Shown in pieces: positions 16,068 to 24,937 of a DNA stretch of 64,000 nucleotides. The DNA comes from Mesobacillus subterraneus. GTDB lineage: Bacteria; Bacillota; Bacilli; Bacillales; Cytobacillaceae. The position numbers and the translations under genes were made by a program. Below the pieces are notes generated by a model. That model ran no database searches. It saw only the letters and a list, made by a program, of their open reading frames with translations, and had not been told where the DNA came from. Within the stretch, counting starts at the first letter, position 1. Every line of letters begins with the position of its first letter. Where the stretch lies: the NCBI RefSeq assembly GCF_023715485.1, contig NZ_JAMBOF010000005.1, forward strand, positions 124,001 through 188,000, written 5' to 3'.

Positions 16068-16877
16068 ATGAAAAAGTCGGTTGTCTCAAAAGAGTACCAG
16101 AAATTGCAGAAGGATATCATCAGATTGCAGGAACAATGGAAGACTTCCCTGGATCCTGACTGTATCCGACCAAACCATGATAAAGCGGCAATGGAGGCGG
16201 GTGTGCCTGTCACTGCTTTAGCGGCTATTGACTTTGATATTTCCCTATTCTTACAGTGGATAGAGGATATAGGCGAGCTTTTATCGAAGTATCAACCAGA
16301 GCTCGAGAAAGTGATGGAGTCTATTAAAAAATTATTAGATGAAGAAACAGCTAAAAGATGGATCGATGAAGCTTTTGCTTTTAACCATATATATTTTGCT
16401 AGTTTTGCAGAAGAAAATGAAGTTGATGAATGGATCCCGCAATTTCTTGCCGAAACGTTGCTGCGTCCATATTTGCAGCTCACCGCCGAAAAGGTCCAGG
16501 ATGAGATACAATATGGAGTGCATGGCGCTGGCTGCCCAGTTTGCGGAGAACCGGTGCGCCTTGCACAGCTTGAAGATGGAGGAAAGAAGGTCCTTCACTG
16601 CCCGCGCTGCCTTGCTCACTGGCATGATAAGCGCATCACCTGCTCACATTGCGGCAATGAAGATCACGAAACAGTGCAGTTCCTGACAATCGAAGGGGAT
16701 GCTGCTGCACAGATCCAGGTTTGTGAGGAATGCAAGGGTTATACTAAGGTTATTGATACAAGGCAGTATATTGTGAAGCCAACGTCAGCGATGCTTGACT
16801 TGAATACGATCCACCTCGATTTTGTGGCCCAGGAGAATGGTTACAAATCGGCAGGAGAAACAAAACAGACAAATTAA
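16068..16877 (+). CDS. fdhE: Formate dehydrogenase accessory protein FdhE
   Basis: The 269-residue protein has the FdhE C-terminal rubredoxin-like metal region: CPVCGEPV, CPRCLAHW, CSHCGNED and CEECKGYTKVIDT (four CxxC motifs between residues 160 and 230). The N-terminal half is helical. FdhE interacts with the catalytic subunit of respiratory formate dehydrogenases and is needed for their maturation, probably acting as a redox or Tat-proofreading chaperone. Its place right behind fdnGHI supports a Tat-exported enzyme. Start ATG 16068 after AAAGAGGGG. Confidence 0.9.
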   Translation: MKKSVVSKEYQKLQKDIIRLQEQWKTSLDPDCIRPNHDKAAMEAGVPVTALAAIDFDISLFLQWIEDIGELLSKYQPELEKVMESIKKLLDEETAKRWIDEAFAFNHIYFASFAEENEVDEWIPQFLAETLLRPYLQLTAEKVQDEIQYGVHGAGCPVCGEPVRLAQLEDGGKKVLHCPRCLAHWHDKRITCSHCGNEDHETVQFLTIEGDAAAQIQVCEECKGYTKVIDTRQYIVKPTSAMLDLNTIHLDFVAQENGYKSAGETKQTN

Positions 16878-16893
16878 AAGAAGGTGCTGTGGG

Positions 16894-17493
16894 ATGAAAG
16901 CCGGAGCGATCATTTTATCAGGCGGTAAATCTAGCAGGATGGGAACGAACAAGGCTCTCCTGAAATTTCACGAAAAAACGAATATTGAGAGAATTAAGGA
17001 TGAGCTAAAGCACGTATTCGATGATATAATTCTAGTAACGAATGATCCTGAAACCTATCAGTTTTTAAATATAAAAACGGTTACTGACCAATATCCGGGT
17101 TCCGGTCCGCTGGCGGGAATCCACGCCGGGCTTGAGGCATCTGACTACGAAGAGAATTTTGTCGTTGCCTGTGACATGCCGTTTGTATCGGCAGAGCTGG
17201 CCTCAAGCCTTGTAAAAGCGCTGAAGCACCATGATGCAGTCGTGCCGGTAAGCGACGGGAGACAGCATCCGCTTTTTGCAGCTTATCAAAAAAGGGTCGC
17301 AGGCGATGCAAAAGCTTGTATCGAAGAGGGCACTTTAAGATTGAAGCATATGCTCGAGAACCTGAATGTGCGTTATTTGGCTGAGGAAGATTTACGGCTT
17401 TATTGCGAGCGCAGCCTGGAACGCGTCTTTTTCAATATGAATCGTCCTGAAGAATATGAAGATGCGAAGAAATGGGCAGAATCCGGAGAATAG
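16894..17493 (+). CDS. mobA: Molybdenum cofactor guanylyltransferase MobA
   Basis: I chose ATG 16894 (GAAGGTG upstream; product starts MKAGAIILSGGKSSRMG). The upstream extension lies within fdhE. The 199-residue length fits MobA. The nucleotide-binding motif LSGGKSSRMGTNKALL occupies residues 8-23; DQYPGSGPLAGIHAGLEA and VVACDMPFV follow in family order. MobA attaches GMP to molybdopterin to give the bis-MGD form needed by formate dehydrogenase. It is cytosolic and sits in the maturation operon 16 bp after fdhE. Confidence 0.92.
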   Translation: MKAGAIILSGGKSSRMGTNKALLKFHEKTNIERIKDELKHVFDDIILVTNDPETYQFLNIKTVTDQYPGSGPLAGIHAGLEASDYEENFVVACDMPFVSAELASSLVKALKHHDAVVPVSDGRQHPLFAAYQKRVAGDAKACIEEGTLRLKHMLENLNVRYLAEEDLRLYCERSLERVFFNMNRPEEYEDAKKWAESGE

Positions 17494-17524
17494 TTTTCAG
17501 GTGCTAGAAAGGAAGTTAGGCAGC

Positions 17525-18757
17525 ATGCAATTTTTCAAAGTGAAAACAGTTGAGGAGACCTTTGCGCTAATTGATGAAAAAATCGGCAAGATCAAAGAAA
17601 CCGAGATTCGTCCGCTCGATGATGCGCTTCATTACATCCTGGCAGAGGATGTGACAGCGGAAGAGAATGTCCCGGGTTTTGACCGGTCAACTGTCGATGG
17701 CTATGCCGTCATCGCCAAGGACACCTATGGTTCAGCCGAATCAATGCCAGGCTTTTTGAATGTTGCCGGCGAAGTCCATATGGGCGAAGAAGCTGTAAAG
17801 CCGGTTGGCAGAGGAGAGGCGATTTATGTTCCGACAGGCGGGATGCTCCCGCCAGGCAGCGACAGTGTGCTGATGATCGAGCATTGCGAGGAAATCGGCG
17901 GCCTCTTGAATACGTATAAGCAGATTGCGCCAGGCGAGAATGTCATTCGTGCTGGTGAGGACATCAAAGCGGGCGAAGTGCTATTATCCGAAGGTTCAAA
18001 ACTGCGGCCGCAGGAGCTTGGGGCACTGGCGGCACTTGGTATTTCTGAGGTGAAAGTCTACCGGAAGCTGAAAGCTGCGTACCTTTCTTCAGGGGACGAA
18101 ATCGTTCCTTATGAAACGAAAACACTTGAAACTGGACAGATTCGCGATATAAATTACTTAACCGTCAAGGGCCTTGTCAATGAGTGGGACATCGATCTCA
18201 TCTATGGCGGCATTACGCGCGATGATTATCAGGAGTTCTCCAGGAAAGCCCGTGAATTGTACGAACAGTCCGACTGCCTTATCCTATCCGGCGGTAGTTC
18301 TGTCGGCACAAAGGACTTTACGACAGAGGTCATCCAATCGCTCGGTGATCCAGGTGTTTTTGTCCATGGCATTTCCATCAAGCCAGGCAAGCCAACGATT
18401 CTGGCAGTCGCGGATGGAAAGCCGGTCATCGGACTGCCTGGGCATCCAGCTTCAGCGATGATTATCTTCAAGCTGTTTGGCGAACGGGTTTTCAGAAGAC
18501 TGAAGGGCGAAAAAATTGAACATAAGCCTGAACGGATTTTTGCCCGGATTGTAAAAAATATCGCATCCTCACCAGGTAGGTCTGACTACATCAGGGTCAG
18601 GCTCGAGGAGAAGGATGGCGAATGGTGGGCTGAGCCGATCATCGGTAAATCAGGCCTGATAACAACATTAGTAAAAAGCGATGGAATTGTAGAGATTGTT
18701 TCCGAAAAAGAGGGGATTTCTCAAGGTGAATACGTTCCAGTAATTTTGACGAGATAG
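17525..18757 (+). CDS. moeA: Molybdopterin molybdenumtransferase MoeA
   Basis: I chose ATG 17525 behind GGAAGTTAGG. The 410-residue product has the MoeA order: the N-terminal domain with FDRSTVDGYAV and PTGGMLPPGSDSVLMIEH, the MoCF domain with LILSGGSSVGTKDF and HGISIKPGKPTILAVADGKP, GLPGHPASAMI, and the C-terminal beta-barrel. MoeA inserts molybdate into MPT-AMP. It lies 31 bp after mobA. A second moeA-type gene follows directly, so one of them may serve a specialised role. Confidence 0.92.
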   Translation: MQFFKVKTVEETFALIDEKIGKIKETEIRPLDDALHYILAEDVTAEENVPGFDRSTVDGYAVIAKDTYGSAESMPGFLNVAGEVHMGEEAVKPVGRGEAIYVPTGGMLPPGSDSVLMIEHCEEIGGLLNTYKQIAPGENVIRAGEDIKAGEVLLSEGSKLRPQELGALAALGISEVKVYRKLKAAYLSSGDEIVPYETKTLETGQIRDINYLTVKGLVNEWDIDLIYGGITRDDYQEFSRKARELYEQSDCLILSGGSSVGTKDFTTEVIQSLGDPGVFVHGISIKPGKPTILAVADGKPVIGLPGHPASAMIIFKLFGERVFRRLKGEKIEHKPERIFARIVKNIASSPGRSDYIRVRLEEKDGEWWAEPIIGKSGLITTLVKSDGIVEIVSEKEGISQGEYVPVILTR

Positions 18758-18770
18758 GGGGAGCCGCATC

Positions 18771-20690
18771 ATGGACCGAATACGATACAACCGAAAAATT
18801 TATCTTGAAGACAAGCCGCGCGAACAAGCCAGGAATGAAGTTCTGGCCGCGTTTGACCTGCCTCAGGAAAAAGAATGGATCCCGGCTGCCGGCGCCCTTG
18901 GCCGCATTACTGCTGAACCTGTTTTCGCCAATGTCTCCATGCCTTTTTACCATGCATCCGCGATGGACGGCATTGCCGTAAATGCTGAGGAAACTTACGA
19001 AGCACATGAACAGCGTCCACTCCATTTGAAAAAGGGTGTTCAGTTCGAGTACGTTGATACCGGGAATGCGATCCCGCCGCAATTCAATGCCGTGATCATG
19101 GTCGAGAATATCCATGTCGTTGACGAAGATACAATTGAAATCATCGAACCGGCAACACCCTGGCAGCACATTCGCCCGATTGGAGAGGATATCGTCCAGG
19201 AGGAAATGCTGTTCACTCAGGGTCATGAATTAAGGCCCGCAGACCTTGGGGCACTTTTGGCTGCCCAGGTTACGGAAGTCCCAGTCGTCAAAAAGCCGCT
19301 CGTTACGATCATCCCGACCGGAAACGAACTCGTCAGTGCCAATACTTCATTGTCTTCAGGCAGGATCATTGAATTCAATGGCACCGTTTTCAGCGCGTAT
19401 GTTGAAGATTGGGGCGGCAAGCCTTATCTTCATCCAATCGTGAAGGATGAGCCGGAAAAGATTAAAGAAGCTTTACTGAATGCAGTTGAAACTTCTGACA
19501 TCGTTGTCATCAATGCAGGCTCATCGGCAGGCTCAAAAGATTATACCGTGCATATCCTCGAGGAGTTAGGCACTGTGTTTACCCACGGCGTTGCAACAAG
19601 GCCGGGTAAGCCAGTCATCCTTGGGAAAATCAAAGATAAGGTAGTTGTCGGCGTGCCGGGATATCCAGTTTCAGCTTACTTTGCGCTTGAATGGTTCGTA
19701 AGGCCACTGGTTTGCAAATATTTAGGAATACCGGAACCTAAACGTCCGACATTGCAGGTCAAGCTCGGCCGCAGGATCGTCTCCACGATGGGGGCTGAGG
19801 ACTTTGTCCGAATGAATATCGGCTATGTGAATGGACAATTTGTCGCCAATCCGCTGACACGTGCGGCGGGCGTCACCATGTCGCTTGTTCGCGCAGATGG
19901 TTTGCTCGTCGTGCCGCCGGAGGAGTTAGGGTACGAACAGGGAGACATCGTCGAGGTCGAGCTATATAGGCCAGTAGAAGAGATTAAGAACGCAATCGTC
20001 TTCAGCGGCAGCCATGATTTGACGATCGATCTGTTGTCATCTCAGTTGAAAAAGCAGCGCACAGACATGAAAATTGTTTCTTCCCATGTTGGCAGCATGG
20101 CCGGTTTAATGGCAATCAGAAAAGGGGAAGCCCATGTAGCGGGCATTCATTTGCTTGACCCGGAGACGAAAGAATATAATGTTACCTATGTAAGGAAACT
20201 GCTTGCCGGGCAAGACGCAGTCCTTTATCCATTTTTAAAAAGAACGCAAGGCTGGATGCTTCCGAAAGGAAATCCACTTGGAATCGAGAGCGTAAGTGAC
20301 ATTGCCGACAAGGGCGCAGATTACGCCAACAGGCAGAAGGGCGCCGGCACTCGTATATTGTTTGATTTATTGTTAAAAGAAGCAGGCCTGAACGCAGACG
20401 AGGTAAACGGCTATGACCGCGAAATGTTTTCACACTTGAGCGTCGCCGCTGAAGTGAAGGGGAATGACAACGCAGCAGGCCTCGGAATCTTCCCGGCAGC
20501 AAGGGCAATGGGACTGGATTTCATCCCGGTTGCTGACGAAAACTATGATTTACTGATGACAAAAGCATTTTATGAAAGCGAAAAGGGTATCTGGTTAAGG
20601 TCCGTGATCCAATCACAAGCGTTCAAGGACGAAGTCGCAAAGATCGGCGGCTATGCAGTCGTCGAGAATCCAGAGCCGGTTTATTTTTAA
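18771..20690 (+). CDS. MoeA-like protein fused to a C-terminal PBP-like (molybdate/LysR-type) domain
   Basis: The 639-residue protein has two parts. Residues 1 to about 400 are a second MoeA (SAMDGIAVNAEETYEAHEQR, GEDIVQEEMLFTQGHELRPA, INAGSSAGSKDYT, ATRPGKPVILG, GVPGYPVSAYFALEWF). Residues about 405-639 form a type-2 periplasmic-binding-like domain (IVFSGSHDLTIDLLSSQLKK, GSMAGLMAIRKGEAHVAGIH, LGIFPAARAMGLDFIPV) with no signal peptide, as in the cytosolic MoeA/LysR-type fusions. The C-terminal domain probably binds molybdate or an intermediate. Start ATG 18771 after AGGGGGAG, 13 bp from moeA, so the two are co-transcribed. Confidence 0.87.
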   Translation: MDRIRYNRKIYLEDKPREQARNEVLAAFDLPQEKEWIPAAGALGRITAEPVFANVSMPFYHASAMDGIAVNAEETYEAHEQRPLHLKKGVQFEYVDTGNAIPPQFNAVIMVENIHVVDEDTIEIIEPATPWQHIRPIGEDIVQEEMLFTQGHELRPADLGALLAAQVTEVPVVKKPLVTIIPTGNELVSANTSLSSGRIIEFNGTVFSAYVEDWGGKPYLHPIVKDEPEKIKEALLNAVETSDIVVINAGSSAGSKDYTVHILEELGTVFTHGVATRPGKPVILGKIKDKVVVGVPGYPVSAYFALEWFVRPLVCKYLGIPEPKRPTLQVKLGRRIVSTMGAEDFVRMNIGYVNGQFVANPLTRAAGVTMSLVRADGLLVVPPEELGYEQGDIVEVELYRPVEEIKNAIVFSGSHDLTIDLLSSQLKKQRTDMKIVSSHVGSMAGLMAIRKGEAHVAGIHLLDPETKEYNVTYVRKLLAGQDAVLYPFLKRTQGWMLPKGNPLGIESVSDIADKGADYANRQKGAGTRILFDLLLKEAGLNADEVNGYDREMFSHLSVAAEVKGNDNAAGLGIFPAARAMGLDFIPVADENYDLLMTKAFYESEKGIWLRSVIQSQAFKDEVAKIGGYAVVENPEPVYF

Positions 20691-20700
20691 GATATTTGTG

Positions 20701-20957
20701 CTCTAACGGACAAACCGGAGAGAGAAACCGGAAAAAGTGTCCGATAGAAGGGCTCTAACGGACAAACCGGAGAGAGAAACCGGAAAAAGTGTCCGATAAA
20801 AGGGCTCTATCGGACAAACCGGGGAGAGAAACTGGAAAAAGTGTCCGATAAAAGGGCTCTAACGGACAAACCGGCGAGAAAAACCGGAAAAAGTGTCCGA
20901 TAGAAGAGCTCTAACGGACAAACCGGCACAGAACCTGGAGAAAAGTGTCCATTAAAA
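20701..20957. repeat. Tandem array, 5 units of 52 bp (CGGACAAACCGG type)
   Basis: Units begin CTCTAACGG or CTCTATCGG at 20701, 20753, 20805, 20857 and 20909: exactly 52 bp each. Within a unit CGGACA...TGTCCG and CCGG...CCGG pair, so each copy can fold into one hairpin. It fills the gap between the moeA fusion and moaE. 52 is not a multiple of three and no frame is maintained, so it is not coding. Confidence 0.92.
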
Positions 20958-20997
20958 ATTAAATCCTGATCCGGATCAATTTATTGAGGTGATATTG

Positions 20998-21462
20998 ATG
21001 AATTATGAAATAGCGAAAGAACCAATCAACGTTCAATCAGTCATTGATAAAGTGGTCCAGCGCGATGCCGGGGCGATCACGACATTCATTGGCACCGTCC
21101 GCGAAATGACGAAGGGCAAGAAGACCCTTTATCTTATATACGATGCATACGAACCGATGGCAGTCAAAAAGCTCGAGCAGATCGGAACAGAAATCCAGGA
21201 GCGCTGGAATGGAGCCCAGGTTGCGATTACTCACCGTGTCGGCAGACTCGACATCACCGACATCGCGGTTGTCATTGCCGTTTCAACGCCACATCGAAAT
21301 GATGCGTATGAAGCGAACCGATACGCCATCGAGCGCATCAAGGAAATCGTGCCAATCTGGAAAAAAGAACATTGGGAAGACGGCCAGGAATGGATTGGCA
21401 ATCAACTAGAAACTGTCCCATATCCGACAGGAAAACCGGAGGAGAAGGATCTCAATGAATAA
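20998..21462 (+). CDS. moaE: Molybdopterin synthase catalytic subunit MoaE
   Basis: I chose ATG 20998 after GAGGTGAT. The 154-residue protein has MoaE landmarks: GAITTFIGTVREMTKGK, YDAYEPMAVKKLEQI, ITHRVGRLDITDIAVVIAVS, HRNDAYEANRYAIERIKEIV and the active-site lysine region PIWKKEHWEDG. It transfers two sulfurs from the MoaD C-terminus to precursor Z (cPMP) to make molybdopterin. It overlaps moaD by 8 bp. Confidence 0.93.
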   Translation: MNYEIAKEPINVQSVIDKVVQRDAGAITTFIGTVREMTKGKKTLYLIYDAYEPMAVKKLEQIGTEIQERWNGAQVAITHRVGRLDITDIAVVIAVSTPHRNDAYEANRYAIERIKEIVPIWKKEHWEDGQEWIGNQLETVPYPTGKPEEKDLNE

Positions 21463-21688
21463 AGTATTATTCTTTGCCCATTTGCGAGATGAAGCAGGCC
21501 ATGAATCAGTCGAAATCGAAGCAGCTGGTAAAACAGTTGCCGAGTTAAAGCAAATCATTGCAGAAAAATATGGAGTACAGAAACTAGATACTTCGATGAC
21601 AGCCATCAATGAAGAATTCTCTTCAAACGATGAAGTCATCAATGAGGGAGATACTGTCGCCTTCATTCCGCCAGTATCTGGCGGCTGA
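21455..21688 (+). CDS. moaD: Molybdopterin synthase sulfur carrier subunit MoaD
   Basis: The 77-residue ubiquitin-like protein ends in the required Gly-Gly (AFIPPVSGG), which is adenylated by MoeB and thiocarboxylated. It starts inside the end of moaE (8-bp overlap) behind GGAGAAGG, so the two are translationally coupled. The partner enzyme gene lies 109 bp downstream. Confidence 0.92.
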   Translation: MNKVLFFAHLRDEAGHESVEIEAAGKTVAELKQIIAEKYGVQKLDTSMTAINEEFSSNDEVINEGDTVAFIPPVSGG

Positions 21689-21797
21689 TTAAAATAGTAT
21701 GGTTCAGCGCCTTGTTCCACTGGCACGATGGCTGCCTGCGGTCTTGGCGCTTGTATTTTTATTCGAGATAATCCTGAACTTTGAGGAGGGATGCCCC

Positions 21798-22817
21798 ATG
21801 TCAGAAAGATATTCACGCCAGACGCTGTTTCCTCCTATCGGCAAAGCAGGACAGGAAAAAATCCGCAGCAAGCATGTGCTGATGATCGGAGCCGGCGCGC
21901 TCGGATCTGGCAATGCTGAGCTATTGGTGAGAGCCGGGATAGGGCGGCTGACCATTGTCGATCGCGATTATGTTGAAGCAAGCAATCTGCAGCGCCAGCA
22001 GCTATATACGGAAGAAGACGTTGCCGATAAGCTTCCAAAGGCCGCTGCGGCGGAAAAAAGGCTCCAAGCAATTAATTCGGAAGTTGATCTCCGTGCTTAT
22101 ATTGCCGATGCGACGCCGGAAAAATTAGCTGAACTGGCAGATGGCGTTGATTTGATCATCGATGCCACTGATAATTTTGAAACAAGAATGGCAATAAACG
22201 ATATTTCACAAAAATATAGAATTCCATGGATTTACGGTGCGTGTGTCGGCAGCTTCGGCATGAGTTTTTCGATTATTCCCGGCAAGACACCATGCCTGAA
22301 TTGCCTGCTGAAAACTGTTCCATTGCAGGGGATGACTTGTGATACGGGCGGAATAATCGGACCTGCCGTCCAAATGGTCATTGCCCATCAGGGAGCGGAA
22401 GCACTGAAAATTCTCGTAGAGGACTGGGATGCGGTCAGAACATCCTTCGTTAGCTTTGATTTGTGGCGGAACCAATACACAAGCATGAAAATGTCAAAAG
22501 CGAAGGATCCAGGCTGCCTATCCTGCGGCGAGCATCCTGAATATCCATATTTGGACGCGGAGAACATGACGAAGACGACAGTTCTTTGCGGCCGGGATAC
22601 AGTGCAGATCAGGCCTCCTAAACAACAGCAGCTGAATCTGCAGGAAACGGCAGAGAAGATGAAGGATTTAGGCTATCAGGTCAAAGGAAATCCATACCTG
22701 GTGTCTGTTGAAATGGACGACCACCGGATGGTCATTTTCCAGGATGGACGAGCGCTGATACATGGAACAAAGGACCTTGCCCATGCACGCAGTATTTACC
22801 AGAGGTTTTTTGGGTAA
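21798..22817 (+). CDS. moeB: Molybdopterin-synthase adenylyltransferase (MoeB/ThiF family)
   Basis: I chose ATG 21798 (GGAGGG upstream; MSERYSRQTLFPPIG is the family start). A longer frame from 21699 lacks support. The 339-residue E1-like enzyme has the nucleotide motif IGAGALGSGNAELLVRAGIG, DRDYVEASNLQRQQLY and DATDNFETRMAIND. The zinc cysteine pairs are CLNC and CLSC. The extra C-terminal ~70 residues (RDTVQIRPP...FQDGRALIHGT) are seen in Bacillus ThiF/MoeB proteins. It would activate MoaD and perhaps ThiS. The context with moaD favours MoeB. Confidence 0.85.
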   Translation: MSERYSRQTLFPPIGKAGQEKIRSKHVLMIGAGALGSGNAELLVRAGIGRLTIVDRDYVEASNLQRQQLYTEEDVADKLPKAAAAEKRLQAINSEVDLRAYIADATPEKLAELADGVDLIIDATDNFETRMAINDISQKYRIPWIYGACVGSFGMSFSIIPGKTPCLNCLLKTVPLQGMTCDTGGIIGPAVQMVIAHQGAEALKILVEDWDAVRTSFVSFDLWRNQYTSMKMSKAKDPGCLSCGEHPEYPYLDAENMTKTTVLCGRDTVQIRPPKQQQLNLQETAEKMKDLGYQVKGNPYLVSVEMDDHRMVIFQDGRALIHGTKDLAHARSIYQRFFG

Positions 22818-22929
22818 AGCTTCTTCTGTAAAACTTCCAATTTTTACACCTGAAAGTAAATTTGGCTTTTCAGACACAGTCCGAAAAGAGCTCAAAACTA
22901 GGCAAAAAACAATATCGAGAAGCACGCGC

Positions 22930-22960
22930 AAACCCCCTGCCTATAGGCAGGGGGTTTCTA
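22930..22960 (+). terminator. Terminator of the molybdenum cofactor cluster
   Basis: AAACCCCCTGCC-tata-GGCAGGGGGTTT is a perfect 12-bp stem followed by a T-rich tail. Confidence 0.88.
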
Positions 22961-23006
22961 TATAAACGATCACCGTGGATCGGTTATGCTTTTGCGTGGA
23001 AGAAAT

Positions 23007-23336
23007 TTACTTAACATCGTCAGTAGCCACTAACACTAGACGGCCTTTGTCCAATTCCATTTCATACTGCTCTGCCTCTTGCTTTGAAAGGCCAAGAGAT
23101 TCGAACTTGTTACGAAGCTCATCTCCGCGGGATTTGAACATGTTCCCGATGGAATCGAAGAAGCCTTGCTCCTTGAAGCCTACTCCGCCTGTTTCAGTAG
23201 CATCAGTTAAATGCTCACTGCGGTTTTCGTCATGTGCGAAAATATAGATGTTTTCTTTGCCGAAACCAGCAGCTTCCAGTGAGCCGATTTTTTCCGTTGC
23301 CTGTACGCCGTTTTCAACTACTTCTACTTTTAACAT
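23007..23336 (-). CDS. General stress protein 17M family (YflT-like)
   Basis: The 109-residue protein starts at ATG 23336 behind AAGGAGGAAG. It has the fold seen in the general stress 17M/YflT group: VEVVENGVQATEKIGSLEAAG, NIYIFAHDENRSEHLTDAT, and a C-terminal GLSKQEAEQYEMELDKGRLVLVA segment. In Bacillus these are SigB-induced proteins of unknown biochemical role. No convincing SigB promoter was seen on its own strand. It is transcribed alone, opposite to ung. Confidence 0.8.
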   Translation of the reverse strand: MLKVEVVENGVQATEKIGSLEAAGFGKENIYIFAHDENRSEHLTDATETGGVGFKEQGFFDSIGNMFKSRGDELRNKFESLGLSKQEAEQYEMELDKGRLVLVATDDVK

Positions 23337-23531
23337 AGTATCTTCCTCCTTAAAATGTGTTTAACTATACTAGGTGGGAAAACATTTTTTGCTTTCCGCG
23401 TCTACAGTATATATATAACCGTTCTTAGGTCTATTAAACATGAACGCTAATGTTCAAACTATTCTCTATCCTTATGTGCCTATTTTAAAAAAAACGGGTA
23501 GATTGATAGAGATGAAAGGAGATGATTCCAG

Positions 23532-24212
23532 ATGGCACTCTTAAATAATGGCTGGGCTCCGCTTTTAGCGGAAGAATTCGAAAAAGCCTATTATCTGGAG
23601 TTAAGAGAATTTTTAACAGAAGAATACGCGAATGAAACAGTATATCCTGAACAAGATGATATATTTAATGCTTTGCGGTATACCGATTATGAAGATGTCA
23701 AAGTCGTGATTTTAGGACAGGATCCTTACCACGGGCCAGGGCAGGCTCATGGGTTAAGTTTTTCAGTTAAGCCCGGAGTAGCAATACCGCCTTCGCTGCG
23801 GAATATATTCAAGGAACTGAACGCAGACCTTGGCTGCCAAATTCCCGATAATGGCTATTTGAAAAAATGGGCCGGCCAAGGCGTTATGCTGTTGAATACA
23901 GTCCTGACGGTGAGGAAAGGGGAAGCGAACTCACACAAGGGAAAAGGCTGGGAGATCTTCACCGACAAAGTCATCACCTTGATGAATGAACGCGAAAAGC
24001 CAGTCATCTTCATCCTCTGGGGCAAACCGGCACAAAGCAAACTTAAGCTTATCGATGAAAGCAAACATAAAATCATCATGTCCGTTCACCCAAGCCCTCT
24101 GTCAGCGAGAAGAGGTTTCTTCGGCAGCAAGCCATTTTCCAAAGTGAATGAAATTTTACAGAAGCAAGGCGATCAGGAGATTGATTGGCAAATTGAAAAT
24201 ATGGAAGAATAA
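23532..24212 (+). CDS. ung: Uracil-DNA glycosylase
   Basis: The 226-residue enzyme removes uracil from DNA to start base-excision repair. The water-activating loop [17 protein letters not shown] (Asp64, His67), [11 protein letters not shown], the uracil-binding [19 protein letters not shown] and the DNA-intercalation loop [14 protein letters not shown] are all intact. The length is normal for family 1 Ung. Start ATG 23532 behind AAAGGAGATGATT. As in B. subtilis it heads the ywdI-ywdK-gerQ neighbourhood. Confidence 0.96.
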   Translation: MALLNNGWAPLLAEEFEKAYYLELREFLTEEYANETVYPEQDDIFNALRYTDYEDVKVVILGQDPYHGPGQAHGLSFSVKPGVAIPPSLRNIFKELNADLGCQIPDNGYLKKWAGQGVMLLNTVLTVRKGEANSHKGKGWEIFTDKVITLMNEREKPVIFILWGKPAQSKLKLIDESKHKIIMSVHPSPLSARRGFFGSKPFSKVNEILQKQGDQEIDWQIENMEE

Positions 24213-24214
24213 CA

Positions 24215-24237
24215 GCTCTGGGAAACCAGAGTTTTTT
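24215..24237 (+). terminator. ung terminator
   Basis: CTCTGG, loop GAAA, CCAGAG, TTTTTT directly after the stop codon. Confidence 0.88.
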
Positions 24238-24261
24238 ACATTCAGATCCATGAATTCGTAA

Positions 24262-24434
24262 GGTTCTTTTCGTAAACTTTGTGGCGATCTCAATCAAAAG
24301 GAAAAATCGGCTTCTGGATTTTTACGAGTTTTAAAGCTTGCCCAGTTCAAAAACCTATTCGAAAGGAGCTCCAAGGCAAGAGAAATACGGCATGAGAAAT
24401 GGGTACGAAAACAACAATCTATACGAAAACAGCC
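24262..24434. mobile_element. MITE-like element family A, copy 2 (173 bp)
   Basis: It starts GGTTCTTTTCGTA and ends TACGAAAACAGCC, which are inverted repeats of each other. It is flanked by a perfect 8-bp duplication ATTCGTAA (24254-24261 and 24435-24442). Length is identical to copy 1 (7722-7894), and the shared inner segments include AAAAATCGGC and GGATTTTTACGAGTTT. No open frame is present. Confidence 0.85.
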
Positions 24435-24586
24435 ATTCGTAAAAATCGACATGTTCCACGTGGAACTGACATCATTTTTTCTCTGTGGTCGAAAAAATAT
24501 AATAATTGATGTAGAATAAAACGGAATAAATAAATGGTTAGAAGGATTGGATTTACATAAATAACTGGATTCATGGAGGTGAATGC

Positions 24587-24916
24587 ATGGAGATTTCATT
24601 GCGGAAATTATTATTGAAGATGGAAGAGGAATTAAGGCTTGCCAAATCGGCAGAATCCGAAACCGCACAGCGAGAACGGATCCATTCAATCAAGACATTG
24701 TGCGAGCTTGTACTGGATGAACCGGTGCAGAATGGAGCAGGGAAGGCCGGTTACAGCAATGCCGCTACGCAGGCTGCTCCGCAATACGCTGCTGCAGTCC
24801 AGCCGAGCATCCCGCAGCATCAGATGCCTGTAAGCCAGCCATCACCAATGATGCCCCAGCCAAGGAAGCTTGAAATGGAAGATAACGTAAACGGCGATTC
24901 ACTGTTCGATTTTTAA
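24587..24916 (+). CDS. ywdI: YwdI family protein (DUF5327)
   Basis: The 109-residue protein has an N-terminal helical segment (MEISLRKLLLKMEEELRLAK, RERIHSIKTLCELVL) and a low-complexity Ala/Gln/Pro/Met-rich tail ending in NGDSLFDF. This fits YwdI, which lies in the same place in B. subtilis between ung and ywdK. No function is known. Start ATG 24587 behind GGAGGTG. The next gene starts 21 bp later, probably in the same operon. Confidence 0.8.
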   Translation: MEISLRKLLLKMEEELRLAKSAESETAQRERIHSIKTLCELVLDEPVQNGAGKAGYSNAATQAAPQYAAAVQPSIPQHQMPVSQPSPMMPQPRKLEMEDNVNGDSLFDF

Positions 24917-24937
24917 CAAAAAAATGAGGTGTAAAGA

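Noticed and set aside
23359-23382. SigB-like promoter (GTTTAA, then GGGAAA) near the general stress gene
   Set aside because: It points away from the stress gene, toward ung 150 bp away, and its spacer is 11-12 bp, at the short limit.
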